64,000 nucleotides of DNA, taken from positions 124,001-188,000 of the forward strand of contig NZ_FNDR01000011.1 of NCBI RefSeq assembly GCF_900099805.1. The letters run 5' to 3'. The notes beneath the pieces are model-generated. The model was given only the letters and a program-made list of their open reading frames with translations. It was not told where the DNA came from and ran no database searches. Made by a program: the position numbers and the translations under genes. This DNA comes from Variovorax sp. OV700. GTDB taxonomy: Bacteria; Pseudomonadota; Gammaproteobacteria; Burkholderiales; Burkholderiaceae_C. Below, piece after piece: positions 24,232 through 32,961 of the stretch; position 1 is the stretch's first letter; each line of letters starts with the position of its first letter.

Positions 24232-25434
24232 ATGAAACTCATCGATTCGCTCGTCACGCAGGCGGCCGGCATCGCCGCCGTCCGACGTGACCTTCATGCC
24301 CATCCCGAACTCTGCTTCCAGGAAGTCCGCACCGCCGACGTGGTGGCAGGCAAGCTCACCGAGTGGGGCATTCCCATCCATCGCGGCCTGGGCACCACCG
24401 GCGTGGTGGGCATCGTCAAGAACGGCACCAGCAACCGCGCCGTCGGCCTGCGTGCCGACATGGACGCGCTGCCCGTTACCGAGCTCAACACCTTCGCCCA
24501 CGCCAGCAAGCACCACGGCAAGATGCACGCCTGTGGGCACGACGGCCACACTGCCATGCTGCTGGCCGCGGCGCAGCACCTGGCGAAGCACCGCAATTTC
24601 GACGGCACGGTCTACCTGATCTTCCAGCCGGCCGAAGAGGGCGGCGGCGGCGCCCGCGAAATGATCAAGGAAGGGCTCTTCGAGCAGTTCCCCATGGACG
24701 CCGTGTTCGGCATGCACAACTGGCCCGGCATGAAGGCCGGCCAGTTCGCGGTGAGCCCGGGTCCGGTGATGGCCTCGGGCAACAAGTTCTACATCAACAT
24801 CATCGGCAAGGGCGGCCATGCAGCGCTGCCGCAGACCGGCATCGACCCGGTGCCGATCGCCTGCGAGATCGTGCAGGCGTTCCAGACCATTCTCACGCGC
24901 AAGATGAAGCCGACCGACTCTGCCGTGATCTCGGTCACCACCATCCATGCGGGCGAAGCCAACAACGTGATTCCCGACAACTGCGAGATGACGGGCACCG
25001 TGCGCACCTTCTCCATCGAGGTGCTCGACCTGATCGAATCGCGCATGAGGAAGATTGCCGAGCACCTCTCTGCCGCGCATGACGCGACCTGCGACTTCCG
25101 CTTCGAGCGCTACTACCCGCCCACCATCAACACCGAGGCCGAGGCCAACTTTGCGCGCCGCGTGATGGGCGGCATCGTCGGGCCGGAGAACGTGCTGCGG
25201 CAGGAAGCTGCCATGACCTCGGAAGATTTCGCCTTCATGCTGCAGGCCAAGCCCGGCGCCTATGCCTTCATCGGCAACGGCGACGGCTCGCACCGCGACG
25301 TGCACCACGGCGAAGGGCCGTGCACGCTGCACAACGCGAGCTACGACTTCAATGACGACCTGATTCCCCTGGGCGCCACCTGCTGGGTGCAGTTGGCCGA
25401 GCAATTCCTGAAGCCCGGGGAGGCGGCCCCTTGA
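24232..25434 (+). CDS. M20D amidohydrolase (hippurate/N-acyl amino acid hydrolase type)
   Basis: A 400-residue M20D metallopeptidase/aminoacylase. Metal-site features are H-A-C-G-H-D-G-H-T (C101, H103), Q-P-A-E-E-G (E135, E136) and a later M-H-N-W-P-G segment. The dimerisation domain begins with I-I-G-K-G-G-H-A-A-L-P. These are shared with hippurate hydrolase, IAA-amino acid hydrolase and N-acyl-L-amino acid amidohydrolase, so the exact substrate is open. The ATG at 24232 is chosen because homology starts there; a TTG at 24181 would place the hairpin inside the coding region. It overlaps the next hydrolase by 4 bases, suggesting joint breakdown of acylated amino acids or small peptides. Confidence 0.9.
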   Translation: MKLIDSLVTQAAGIAAVRRDLHAHPELCFQEVRTADVVAGKLTEWGIPIHRGLGTTGVVGIVKNGTSNRAVGLRADMDALPVTELNTFAHASKHHGKMHACGHDGHTAMLLAAAQHLAKHRNFDGTVYLIFQPAEEGGGGAREMIKEGLFEQFPMDAVFGMHNWPGMKAGQFAVSPGPVMASGNKFYINIIGKGGHAALPQTGIDPVPIACEIVQAFQTILTRKMKPTDSAVISVTTIHAGEANNVIPDNCEMTGTVRTFSIEVLDLIESRMRKIAEHLSAAHDATCDFRFERYYPPTINTEAEANFARRVMGGIVGPENVLRQEAAMTSEDFAFMLQAKPGAYAFIGNGDGSHRDVHHGEGPCTLHNASYDFNDDLIPLGATCWVQLAEQFLKPGEAAP

Positions 25435-26525
25435 TCGGCATCGGCGAGGCGTTTTCGCCCCGCTACGCGCAGGCGCGCCAGAAGTTCCTGCAGGCCTGCG
25501 TGAGTGCCGGCCTCGCGGTCGAGCCGCATGCGCATCCGGGCAAAGGGCAGGACGGCGAAGAGCTCTCGATGGACGTGGCGCTCGACGGCGCCGCCAATGC
25601 CGAGCGCCTGCTGATCGTCTCCAGCGCCTGCCACGGTGTCGAAGGCCATTGCGGCAGCGGCGTGCAGGTGTTTGCGCTGCACGATGCCGAATGGCGCGAG
25701 AAGGCGCGCGCCCAGGGTGTGGCGGTGCTCTATGTGCACGCGCTCAATCCACACGGCTTTTCGTTCGGGCGGCGCGTCACGCACGAAGGCGTCGACCTGA
25801 ACCGCAATTTCGTCGATTTCTCGAAGCCTCTTCCTGCCAACGATGCCTACGCCAAGCTGCATCCGCTGCTCGTGCCCGAGGCCTGGCCGCCCACCCCGGA
25901 GAACCAGGCGGCCCTGGAGAAGTGGATCGGCAAGCACGGCGCCGCGGCATTCCAGGCCGCCGTAAGCGGCGGGCAATACCAGTTCGACGACGGGCTCTTC
26001 TTTGGCGGCAAGGCCGAGACCTGGGGCAACAAGACGCTGCGAAGCGTGCTGCGACGCCATGCGGGCGGCGCCCGCCGGCTGGGCTGGATCGACCTGCACA
26101 CCGGGCTCGGCCCGAACGGCATCGGCGAGCGCATCTTCGCCGGCAAGGACGACAAGGCGGCCTATGCCCGCGCCAACGATTGGTGGGGCACGCCCGCGGC
26201 GCCCGTCACGTCGACCTACGACGGATCGTCCACCTCGGCGCAGTTGCGCGGCCTGATGTGCGAAGCGGTGTACCAGGAGTGCCCGGCGGCCGAGTACACG
26301 GGCATTGCGCTCGAGTACGGCACGCTGCCGCTGCTGGATGTGATGAACGCCCTGCGCGCCGACCACTGGCTGCACAAGCACCCCGAGGCGCCGGCCGACC
26401 TGGCCGACGGCATCCGCGCGCGCATGCGCGAGGCCTTTTATACGGACACCGACGCCTGGCGCGGCCAGGTCGTCAGCCAGGCCCGCCAGGCCATGTTCCA
26501 GGCCGTGGACGGCCTGGAAGCCTGA
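25431..26525 (+). CDS. DUF2817/M14-like zinc carboxypeptidase family protein
   Basis: A 364-residue protein of the DUF2817 group, related to M14 carboxypeptidases. The zinc site H-G-V-E (68-71) is followed by D-L-N-R-N-F, then D-L-H-T-G-L-G (third ligand His) and A-L-E-Y-G-T (general base Glu). It would remove a C-terminal residue or deacylate a small amide. The start is TTG at 25431, overlapping the M20 gene stop (TTGA), so the two hydrolases are translationally coupled. No signal peptide is seen, so it acts in the cytoplasm. The pairing with the M20 enzyme points to peptide or acyl-amino-acid use, perhaps together with the adjacent binding protein. Confidence 0.85.
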   Translation: MIGIGEAFSPRYAQARQKFLQACVSAGLAVEPHAHPGKGQDGEELSMDVALDGAANAERLLIVSSACHGVEGHCGSGVQVFALHDAEWREKARAQGVAVLYVHALNPHGFSFGRRVTHEGVDLNRNFVDFSKPLPANDAYAKLHPLLVPEAWPPTPENQAALEKWIGKHGAAAFQAAVSGGQYQFDDGLFFGGKAETWGNKTLRSVLRRHAGGARRLGWIDLHTGLGPNGIGERIFAGKDDKAAYARANDWWGTPAAPVTSTYDGSSTSAQLRGLMCEAVYQECPAAEYTGIALEYGTLPLLDVMNALRADHWLHKHPEAPADLADGIRARMREAFYTDTDAWRGQVVSQARQAMFQAVDGLEA

Positions 26526-26543
26526 AGCCGGCGGGGCTGGGGA

Positions 26544-27668
26544 TCAGGTCCTGACCCGGCCGTCGGCCGTGATCATCGACAGCTCGACGAACTTCGATGC
26601 AACGTGGTTCTTTGCTGAGAACGACACCTCGAAGCCGCCGAACTGCTGCCGGTCGATGCTTTCGAGCCCCGTGATGAGGCTGTCGCGCGTGGCCTTGCCC
26701 GGCGCGCGGCGCAGGCCCTCGGTCAGCACCTTGGCGGCAAGGTAGCCTTCCATGCTCGAGAAATTGGCGCTGACGCCGGCACCGGCCTTTTTCACCGCGT
26801 CGCTGAACTCGCGCGTGATCGCGTTGGCAGGGTTGTAGGGCGAGGGCACCACCTGCGTCACCATGACGCCCGCGCCCTCCTTGCCGAGTTCGTCGGCCAG
26901 CGCCTGGGTGCCCACGAAGGACACGTTGAAGAACGTGCCGCCGTAGCCCGCCTTGCGCGCCTGGCGGATGAAGGCGGCACATGCCTTGTAGGCGCCCACC
27001 TGGACCACCGCGTCGGGTTTGGCCGCCACGATGGTTTTCACCGCCGCCGCCACGTCGACCGAATTGCGCTCCACCGTGGCCAGCGCCAAGGGCCGGAGGT
27101 CCTGCTGCGAGAGCGCCAGTGTCACACCGTCGAGCCCGGCCTTGCCGTACGCATCGTTCTGGTAGAAAACCGCGATCTTCTTCAGGTGGAGGTGGGTGAG
27201 CTGCTTCACGATGAGCGCGGTCTCGTCGTTGTACGAGGCGCGCAGGTGGAACACGTTCTTGTGGAACGGCTCGCGCAGCGACATTGCACCGGTGAACGGC
27301 GCGATGAAAGGCACCTTGTCCTTCACCGCCAGCGGCAGCGCCGCCAGGCTGGTGGGCGTGCCGATGTAGCCGAAGAGCGCGAACACGTCCTCTTCGATCA
27401 GCTTCTGCGTGTTGGCGGCGCAGCGGTCGGGCTCGTAGCCGTCGTCCAGGTTCTTGATCACCACCGCGCGCCGGCCGGACTGCGCGTTGTACTGGTCCAA
27501 GAACAGCTTGGCGCCTTGGTGAAACTGGATGCCGAGCTGCGCGGCCGGCCCGGTGAAAGGCGCCGACTGGCCCAGGACCAGCGGCGTTTCGCCCTGTGCC
27601 CTGGCCAGCTGGAAGCCACCCAGTGCCGCTGCGCCTGCGGCCACTGAAAAATGTCTGCGATTCATCAT
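26544..27668 (-). CDS. ABC transporter substrate-binding protein, branched-chain amino-acid type
   Basis: A 374-residue periplasmic binding protein of the Peripla_BP_6 (LivJ/LivK) family. The N-terminus M-M-N-R-R-H-F-S-V-A-A-G has a twin-arginine-like motif and a signal peptide ending near A-R-A-Q. The family start L-V-L-G-Q-S-A-P-F-T-G-P follows. The start at 27668 has AGAGG upstream. No permease or ATPase gene accompanies it, so it must either use another transporter (the liv operon at 47-51 kb is the nearest) or serve as an orphan receptor. It converges on the DUF2817 gene and is divergent from the molybdopterin oxidoreductase (62 bases between starts). Confidence 0.9.
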   Translation of the reverse strand: MMNRRHFSVAAGAAALGGFQLARAQGETPLVLGQSAPFTGPAAQLGIQFHQGAKLFLDQYNAQSGRRAVVIKNLDDGYEPDRCAANTQKLIEEDVFALFGYIGTPTSLAALPLAVKDKVPFIAPFTGAMSLREPFHKNVFHLRASYNDETALIVKQLTHLHLKKIAVFYQNDAYGKAGLDGVTLALSQQDLRPLALATVERNSVDVAAAVKTIVAAKPDAVVQVGAYKACAAFIRQARKAGYGGTFFNVSFVGTQALADELGKEGAGVMVTQVVPSPYNPANAITREFSDAVKKAGAGVSANFSSMEGYLAAKVLTEGLRRAPGKATRDSLITGLESIDRQQFGGFEVSFSAKNHVASKFVELSMITADGRVRT

Positions 27669-27730
27669 GGTGAAAACCTCTTCTGCGCGCACGGTGGCGC
27701 GCCAAACCTGGAAAACTTTAGACTTGCCGG

Positions 27731-29818
27731 ATGGTCGATGCCCCGGTCTCCACAACAGCTGTTCTCCCCACTCCCACTTCCACGGTCCTGGGCGCCTGTC
27801 CGCACGACTGCCCGGATACCTGCGCCCTTGTCACCACCGTCCAGGACGGCGTGGCCGTGAAGCTGCAGGGCAACCCGGCCCATTCGCACACGGCTGGCGT
27901 TCTTTGCACCAAGGTCTCGCGCTACATCGAACGCAACGAGCATGCCGAGCGGCTCGTCCAGCCCCTGAAACGGACCGGCCCGAAGGGCAGCGGCCAGTTC
28001 GAACCCGTGAGCTGGGAGGCCGCGCTTGACGACATCGCCGCGCATCTCCGCGCATTGCAGACAAATCCAGACACAATTGTGCCGTACAGTTACGCCGGCA
28101 CCATGGGTTTGGTCCAGGGCGAGTCCATGGACCGTCGTTTTTTCCACAAGTTGGGCGCTTCGCTGCTGGATCGCACGATCTGCTCCATGGCGGGCGGCGA
28201 GGCCATGGTCCACACGCTGGGCGCCAAGGTCGGCATGCGGATCGAATTCTTCGCCGAGGCCAAGCTGATCCTGATCTGGGGCAGCAACTCCATTGCCAGC
28301 AACCTGCATTTCTGGCGCCATGCGCAGGCCGCCAAGCGCGCCGGCGCGCGGCTGGTGTGCATCGATCCGCGCAAGACCGAAACGGCTGACAAGTGCGACG
28401 AGCACATCGCCCTGCTGCCGGGCACCGACGCCGCGCTGGCCCTGGCGCTGATGCACGAACTCATCGTGCACGACTGGCTCGACCACGACTACATCGCCAG
28501 CCACACGCTGGGCTGGGAGCAGTTGCGCGAGCGTGCACTGCAGTGGCCGCCTGCACGCGCCGCCGCCGTGTGCGGCGTCCCCGAGGCACAGATCGTGGCG
28601 CTGGCAGAGGCCTACGGCACCACCAGGCCGGCCGCGATCCGACTGAATTACGGCATGCAGCGCGTGCGCGGCGGCGGCAACGCGGCGCGCGCCATCGCCT
28701 GCCTGCCCGCGCTGGTGGGCGCCTGGCGCGACCGCGCCGGCGGGCTCCTGTTGAGCAGCTCAGGCCACTTTCCGGCCGACCGCGCCGCGCTGCAGCGCCC
28801 CGATCTGCTCGCGGGCCGAAAGCCGCGCACCGTGAACATGAGCACCATCGGCGATGCGCTGCTCGACGAAGCCAAGCCGGTGAAGGCCATCGTGGTCTAC
28901 AACAGCAACCCCGTCGCGGTGGCGCCCGAGTCGGGCAAGGTGGTGGCGGGCTTCGCGCGCGAAGACCTCTTCACCGTGGTGCTGGAGCAGTTCCGCACCG
29001 ACACCGCCGACTACGCCGATTACCTCCTGCCCGCCACCACCCAGCTCGAGCACTGGGACATCCACTGCAGCTACGGCCACACCGACGTGCTGCTGAACCG
29101 CCCCGCGGTGGCGCCGCGCGGCGAGGCGCGCAGCAACGCCTGGGTGTTTCGCGAACTCGCGCGCCGCATGGGCTTCGACGAGCCCTGCTTCTCGGACGAC
29201 GACGAGACGCTGTGCCACAGCGCGTTTGCGCCGGGCGCCATCGACTACGAACAATTGCTGGCGCAGGGCTTCACCAGCCTGAAGCTGCCCGAGGCACCCT
29301 TTGCCGACGGCAAGTTTCCGACGCCCTCGGGCCGCTGCGAATTCTTCAGCGAGCGGCTTCAGGCGCAGGGCATGGACGGGCTGCCCGACCATGTGCCCAA
29401 CTACGAAGCGGCGGGCAGCTCCGCCGAGTTTCCGCTGGCCATGATCTCACCGCCGGCGCGCAACTTCCTCAATTCGACCTTCGTCAACGTGACGAGCCTG
29501 CGCGCCATCGAAGGCGAACCGCTGCTCGAGATCCATGAGGCCGACGCGGCTGCGCGCGGCATCGAGAGCGGCGCCACCGTGCGCGTCTTCAATCACCGCG
29601 GCGAGCATCGCTGCCGCGCCGAAGTCTCGCGCCGCGCGCGGCCCGGCGTGGTGCACGGCATGGGCATCTGGTGGCGCAAGCTCGGCATGGACGGCACCAA
29701 CGTCAACCAGCTCACCAGCCAGCGCCTGACCGACATCGGCCGCGGCCCGACCTTCTACGACTGCCTGGTGCAGGTGGAGCGTCTCGCTCCTTCGCCCGCG
29801 GGGAGCGGGCGGGGGTGA
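27731..29818 (+). CDS. Molybdopterin-dependent oxidoreductase, formate dehydrogenase-like
   Basis: A 695-residue protein of the bis-MGD (DMSO reductase) family. A [4Fe-4S] site is visible at the N-terminus (C-P-H-D-C-P-D-T-C with a later L-C-T-K). Next come the Mo-cofactor domains (I-W-G-S-N, R-L-V-C-I-D-P-R-K-T) and the C-terminal molybdopterin dinucleotide-binding domain. There is no twin-arginine signal, so it is cytoplasmic. The substrate is not known; the catalytic ligand could not be assigned with confidence. TAGACT ends 6 bases before the ATG, consistent with a leaderless message. The last residues (L-A-P-S-P-A-G-S-G-R-G) come from a palindromic repeat unit that has entered the 3' end. 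Confidence 0.9.
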   Translation: MVDAPVSTTAVLPTPTSTVLGACPHDCPDTCALVTTVQDGVAVKLQGNPAHSHTAGVLCTKVSRYIERNEHAERLVQPLKRTGPKGSGQFEPVSWEAALDDIAAHLRALQTNPDTIVPYSYAGTMGLVQGESMDRRFFHKLGASLLDRTICSMAGGEAMVHTLGAKVGMRIEFFAEAKLILIWGSNSIASNLHFWRHAQAAKRAGARLVCIDPRKTETADKCDEHIALLPGTDAALALALMHELIVHDWLDHDYIASHTLGWEQLRERALQWPPARAAAVCGVPEAQIVALAEAYGTTRPAAIRLNYGMQRVRGGGNAARAIACLPALVGAWRDRAGGLLLSSSGHFPADRAALQRPDLLAGRKPRTVNMSTIGDALLDEAKPVKAIVVYNSNPVAVAPESGKVVAGFAREDLFTVVLEQFRTDTADYADYLLPATTQLEHWDIHCSYGHTDVLLNRPAVAPRGEARSNAWVFRELARRMGFDEPCFSDDDETLCHSAFAPGAIDYEQLLAQGFTSLKLPEAPFADGKFPTPSGRCEFFSERLQAQGMDGLPDHVPNYEAAGSSAEFPLAMISPPARNFLNSTFVNVTSLRAIEGEPLLEIHEADAAARGIESGATVRVFNHRGEHRCRAEVSRRARPGVVHGMGIWWRKLGMDGTNVNQLTSQRLTDIGRGPTFYDCLVQVERLAPSPAGSGRG

Positions 29819-29825
29819 GGGCCGC
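29785..29825. repeat. Single palindromic repeat unit, copy D (inside gene ends)
   Basis: The sequence CGCTCCTTCGCCCGCGGGGA followed by GCGGGCGGGGGTGAGGG matches the general pattern of the dispersed unit (CTCC, C-rich, GGGG, G-rich with GTGAGGG). It encodes the tail of the molybdopterin enzyme and supplies the GTG start of the next gene. Confidence 0.5.
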
Positions 29826-30942
29826 GCCCGCATTCAGCGCCGCAGCCGCCGCGCTGTTGCTGCTCGGCGGCTGCGCCGACCTGGGCTACTACTGGCAATC
29901 GGCCAGCGGCCACATCGGCATCATGCGGGCCGCCAAGCCGGTGCCCCAATGGCTCGCGGACCCGGCCGTTTCCGAGCCGCTCAAGGCCAAGCTCGAACTC
30001 GCGCAGCGTATCCGGCGCTTTGCCGTGACCGAGCTGGCCTTGCCCGACAACCCCAGCTACAAGTCGTACGCCGACCTGCGCCGACCCGCGGCCGTATGGA
30101 ACGTGGTGGCCGCGCCGCCGTATTCGCTCACCCTCAAGAACTGGTGCTTTCCGGTGGCGGGTTGCGTGGGCTACCGCGGCTACTACGACGAGGCCGCGGC
30201 CAGGGCCGAAGCCGAGGCGCAGCGGGGCAAGGGCATGGAAACGGCGGTGTACCCGGTGCCCGCGTATTCCACGCTGGGGTGGATGAACTGGGCCGGCGGC
30301 GATCCGCTGCTTTCCACCTTCATCGGCTATCCCGAAGGCGAACTGGCCCGCATCGTGTTTCACGAGCTCGCGCACCAGGTGCTCTACGTGCCCGGTGACA
30401 CGGTCTTCAACGAGTCGTATGCCACCGCGGTCGAGCGCATCGGCGGTGCGTTGTGGCTGCAGCGCGAAGCCAGCGACACGGCGCGCAGCGAGTACGCGCG
30501 CTTCGACGCGCAGCGCCGGCAGTTTCGCGCACTGGCGCTCGATACGCGCCGCACGCTGAACCGGGCGTACGAATCCACGGAAGCGAAGGCGGGCAACTGG
30601 GCTGCGGTCGACGCCATGAAGAAGGCGGCCATGGACGATTTCCGCGAACGCTACGCGAGGCTTCGCGCAGAATGGCAAGGTCCGCGCCAGGGCGCCTACG
30701 ATGGCTGGGTGGCCCGCGCCAACAATGCGGCCTTTGCGGCCCAGGGCGCCTACGACGACCTGGTTCCGGGCTTCGAGGCGCTGTTCGAACGCGAGAGCCG
30801 CAACTGGCCGCGCTTCTACAAGGAGGTCCGTCGCATCGCCGCATTGCCGACCACCGATGAGCGGCGGAACGCCTTGCAAACGGCCACCGGAATCCAGCAG
30901 ACAAATTCAAGCCACGACAACAACGGAGATCACGGTGCCTGA
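29815..30942 (+). CDS. Lipoprotein zinc aminopeptidase (PF10023-like)
   Basis: A 375-residue putative metallopeptidase. With the GTG start at 29815 the signal peptide ends in L-L-G-G-C, so Cys20 is likely lipidated. The active site H-E-L-A-H (183-187) is followed by a Glu in F-N-E-S-Y-A (about E200) as third ligand, giving a gluzincin pattern. The family is annotated as putative aminopeptidase; the substrate is unknown. The start overlaps the upstream stop by 4 bases (GTGA) and lies inside a palindromic repeat unit. The end overlaps the next gene by 8 bases, so the three genes from 27731 to 31249 form one coupled unit. Confidence 0.85.
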   Translation: MRAAPAFSAAAAALLLLGGCADLGYYWQSASGHIGIMRAAKPVPQWLADPAVSEPLKAKLELAQRIRRFAVTELALPDNPSYKSYADLRRPAAVWNVVAAPPYSLTLKNWCFPVAGCVGYRGYYDEAAARAEAEAQRGKGMETAVYPVPAYSTLGWMNWAGGDPLLSTFIGYPEGELARIVFHELAHQVLYVPGDTVFNESYATAVERIGGALWLQREASDTARSEYARFDAQRRQFRALALDTRRTLNRAYESTEAKAGNWAAVDAMKKAAMDDFRERYARLRAEWQGPRQGAYDGWVARANNAAFAAQGAYDDLVPGFEALFERESRNWPRFYKEVRRIAALPTTDERRNALQTATGIQQTNSSHDNNGDHGA

Positions 30943-31249
30943 CATCCTTATCGAAAGAAACCACGCGCTGGGCATTGCCGGCGCCCGCGAGGTCGCGCGC
31001 CAGTGGATCCAGCAGGTGGAGCAGGACTACGGCCTGGAGTGCACCTACACCGAAGGCAAGGACCGCGACCTGGCGCAGTTCAGCCGCGCGGGTATCGACG
31101 GCACGGTGGAAGTCACGGCCCGCACCTTCAAGCTGGAGGCGACGCTGGGTTTTCTGTTCGCGAGCTTCAGCCAGCAGATCGAGCAGAAGATCTCGCGCAA
31201 CCTCGATGCGCTGCTCGAAGCTCCCAAAGGCGGCACACGCTTCGCGTGA
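30935..31249 (+). CDS. Polyhydroxyalkanoic acid system family protein
   Basis: A 104-residue protein matching the PHA_gran_rgn family: P-D-I-L-I-E-R-N-H at the start, V-E-V-T-A-R-T-F-K-L-E-A-T-L-G-F-L in the middle and I-E-Q-K-I-S-R-N-L-D-A-L-L near the end. Members are found near PHA synthesis genes and are thought to be granule-associated or regulatory. The GTG start at 30935 has GGAG at good spacing and overlaps the peptidase gene by 8 bases. The phasin gene 3.4 kb away supports a PHA role. A 9-bp inverted repeat follows before the CoA-transferase gene. Confidence 0.82.
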   Translation: MPDILIERNHALGIAGAREVARQWIQQVEQDYGLECTYTEGKDRDLAQFSRAGIDGTVEVTARTFKLEATLGFLFASFSQQIEQKISRNLDALLEAPKGGTRFA

Positions 31250-31346
31250 GCGGGTTCTTCCGGCGACGGCGTAGCCGCTGATCATCGAAGCGCCAGAGTT
31301 CACGAAGAGACCGAAGGCCGGTGGCGGCACGGCACACTCTGGCGCC

Positions 31347-32594
31347 ATGACGAACACCTCTTCTTTCCCTTTTGCGCCAACCGCCGGGGGTCCGCTGGCC
31401 GGACTCAAGGTGATCGAACTCGGGCAACTGATTGCCGGGCCCTTTGCCGCGCGGACGCTGGCCGACTTCGGCGCCGAGGTGATCAAGATCGAGCCGCCCG
31501 GCGCCGGCGATCCGCTGCGCACATGGCGGCTGCTGAAGGACGGCACCTCGGTCTGGTGGCAGGTGCAGTCGCGCAACAAGCGTTCGCTCGCGCTCGACCT
31601 GCGCCAGCCCGAAGCGCAGGCCATCGTGCGGCAGCTGGCCGCCGAGGCCGACGTGCTGATCGAGAACTTCCGCCCTGGCGCAATGGAAGGCTGGGGCCTC
31701 GGTCCTGACGAACTGCTGGCCGCCAACCCCGCGCTCGTGATGCTGCGCATCAGCGGCTACGGCCAGACCGGTCCCTACCGCGACCGTCCAGGCTTCGGCG
31801 TGGTCGCCGAGGCCATGGGCGGACTGCGCCACCTCACGGGCGAGCCCGGCCGCGTGCCGGTGCGCGTGGGCGTGTCCATCGGCGACACGCTGGCGTCGCT
31901 GCATGGCGTGATCGGCGTGCTGATGGCAATGCAGCACCGCCATGCCACGGTGAGCGCCGAATATCCGAAAGGCCGCGGGCAAGTCGTGGACGTGGCGCTC
32001 TACGAGGCCGTCTTCAATTGCATGGAAAGCCTGCTACCGGAGCACAGCGCGTTTGGCGTGGTGCGCGAGGCGGCCGGCAGCGCGCTGCCCGGCATCGCGC
32101 CGACCAATGCCTACCGCTGCGCGGACGGCGGCTACGCCATCGTGGCGGGCAATGGCGACAGCATTTTTCGCCGGCTCATGGCTTGCATCGGCCGGCCCGA
32201 CCTCGCGGCCGATCCTGCGCTGGCCGGCAACGCGGGCAGGGTGGCGCAGGTGGAAATGCTCGATGCCGCCATCGGCGACTGGACCGCGGAGCGCACGGTG
32301 GACGAGGTGCTGGCTGCGCTCGACGCAGCCCAGGTGCCGGCCGGCCGCATCTACACCATCGCCGACATTGCGGCCGATCCGCACTACGCCGCGCGGGGCA
32401 TGCTGCAGCAGGTGCGCATGTCCGACGGCAGCGCGCTGGCGGTGCCCGGCTTCGTGCCCAAGCTGTCGCTCACGCCGGCCAGCCACCGGCACAACGCGCC
32501 CGCGCTGGGCGCGGACACCGATGCCGTCTTGAAAGAGATCGGCCTCAGCGCCGAGCAGATCGCCGCGCTGCATGCGCGCGGCATCGTCGGCTGA
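31347..32594 (+). CDS. Class III CoA-transferase (CaiB/BaiF family)
   Basis: A 415-residue family III CoA-transferase. Typical segments are L-K-V-I-E-L-G-Q-L-I-A-G-P-F at the start, G-A-E-V-I-K-I-E-P-P-G-A-G-D-P-L-R, N-K-R-S-L-A-L-D-L-R, and I-S-G-Y-G-Q-T-G-P-Y. These enzymes move CoA between carboxylic acids through an acyl-enzyme on an Asp. By eye, the place expected for that residue (V-D-V-A-L-Y-E-A-V) holds Glu, a form I believe occurs in some members. The donor and acceptor are unknown. The ATG has no ribosome-binding site and is preceded by a 9-bp inverted repeat ending 1 base upstream. Confidence 0.9.
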   Translation: MTNTSSFPFAPTAGGPLAGLKVIELGQLIAGPFAARTLADFGAEVIKIEPPGAGDPLRTWRLLKDGTSVWWQVQSRNKRSLALDLRQPEAQAIVRQLAAEADVLIENFRPGAMEGWGLGPDELLAANPALVMLRISGYGQTGPYRDRPGFGVVAEAMGGLRHLTGEPGRVPVRVGVSIGDTLASLHGVIGVLMAMQHRHATVSAEYPKGRGQVVDVALYEAVFNCMESLLPEHSAFGVVREAAGSALPGIAPTNAYRCADGGYAIVAGNGDSIFRRLMACIGRPDLAADPALAGNAGRVAQVEMLDAAIGDWTAERTVDEVLAALDAAQVPAGRIYTIADIAADPHYAARGMLQQVRMSDGSALAVPGFVPKLSLTPASHRHNAPALGADTDAVLKEIGLSAEQIAALHARGIVG

Positions 32595-32611
32595 GTGACA
32601 GGATGGGAGGG

Positions 32612-32869
32612 TCAGCTCCGAAGAGATTCGATCAGGTCGATGTATTTCTGCTTGGCTTCGTCGGCGCCGAGGCCTTTTTGTGCGGTCCAGGCGTCCCACT
32701 TGGCGCGCGCGACGATGTCGCTGAAGCTGGGCTTCTTGGCGGTGTTGTCGCCTTCGGTGGCCTGCTTGAAAAGGCCGTAGATCTTGAGCAGCGTCGGGTT
32801 GTCGGGACGCTCTGCCAGGAGCTTGGAATTGCCCTGGGCGGCTTCGAATTGGGCGTTGAGGTCGGACAT
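32612..32869 (-). CDS. Acyl-CoA-binding protein
   Basis: An 85-residue protein with the complete four-helix ACBP fold. It begins L-N-A-Q-F-E-A-A, then K-I-Y-G-L-F-K-Q-A-T-E-G-D, then K-W-D-A-W and K-Y-I-D-L-I-E-S-L. The Tyr and Lys residues that bind the CoA adenine and phosphate are present. It buffers long-chain acyl-CoA in the cytoplasm. The protein is common in eukaryotes and found in only a part of bacteria, including Burkholderiales. It converges on the CoA-transferase gene. The leader is pyrimidine-rich and lacks a ribosome-binding site. Confidence 0.95.
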   Translation of the reverse strand: MSDLNAQFEAAQGNSKLLAERPDNPTLLKIYGLFKQATEGDNTAKKPSFSDIVARAKWDAWTAQKGLGADEAKQKYIDLIESLRS

Positions 32870-32961
32870 GGCGGTGAAAAAGAAAGTGAAAAAGCGAATG
32901 GCCGCATCTTAAAGTGCGCGGTACCCGGCAGTACCGGCGGCGCCCATCGAGGGGGCGGTGC

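Noticed and set aside
22912..25404. An 830-codon open frame on the minus strand
   Set aside because: It lies opposite the phosphodiesterase and M20 hydrolase genes, both of which have full catalytic motifs and proper starts. Its translation is low-complexity.
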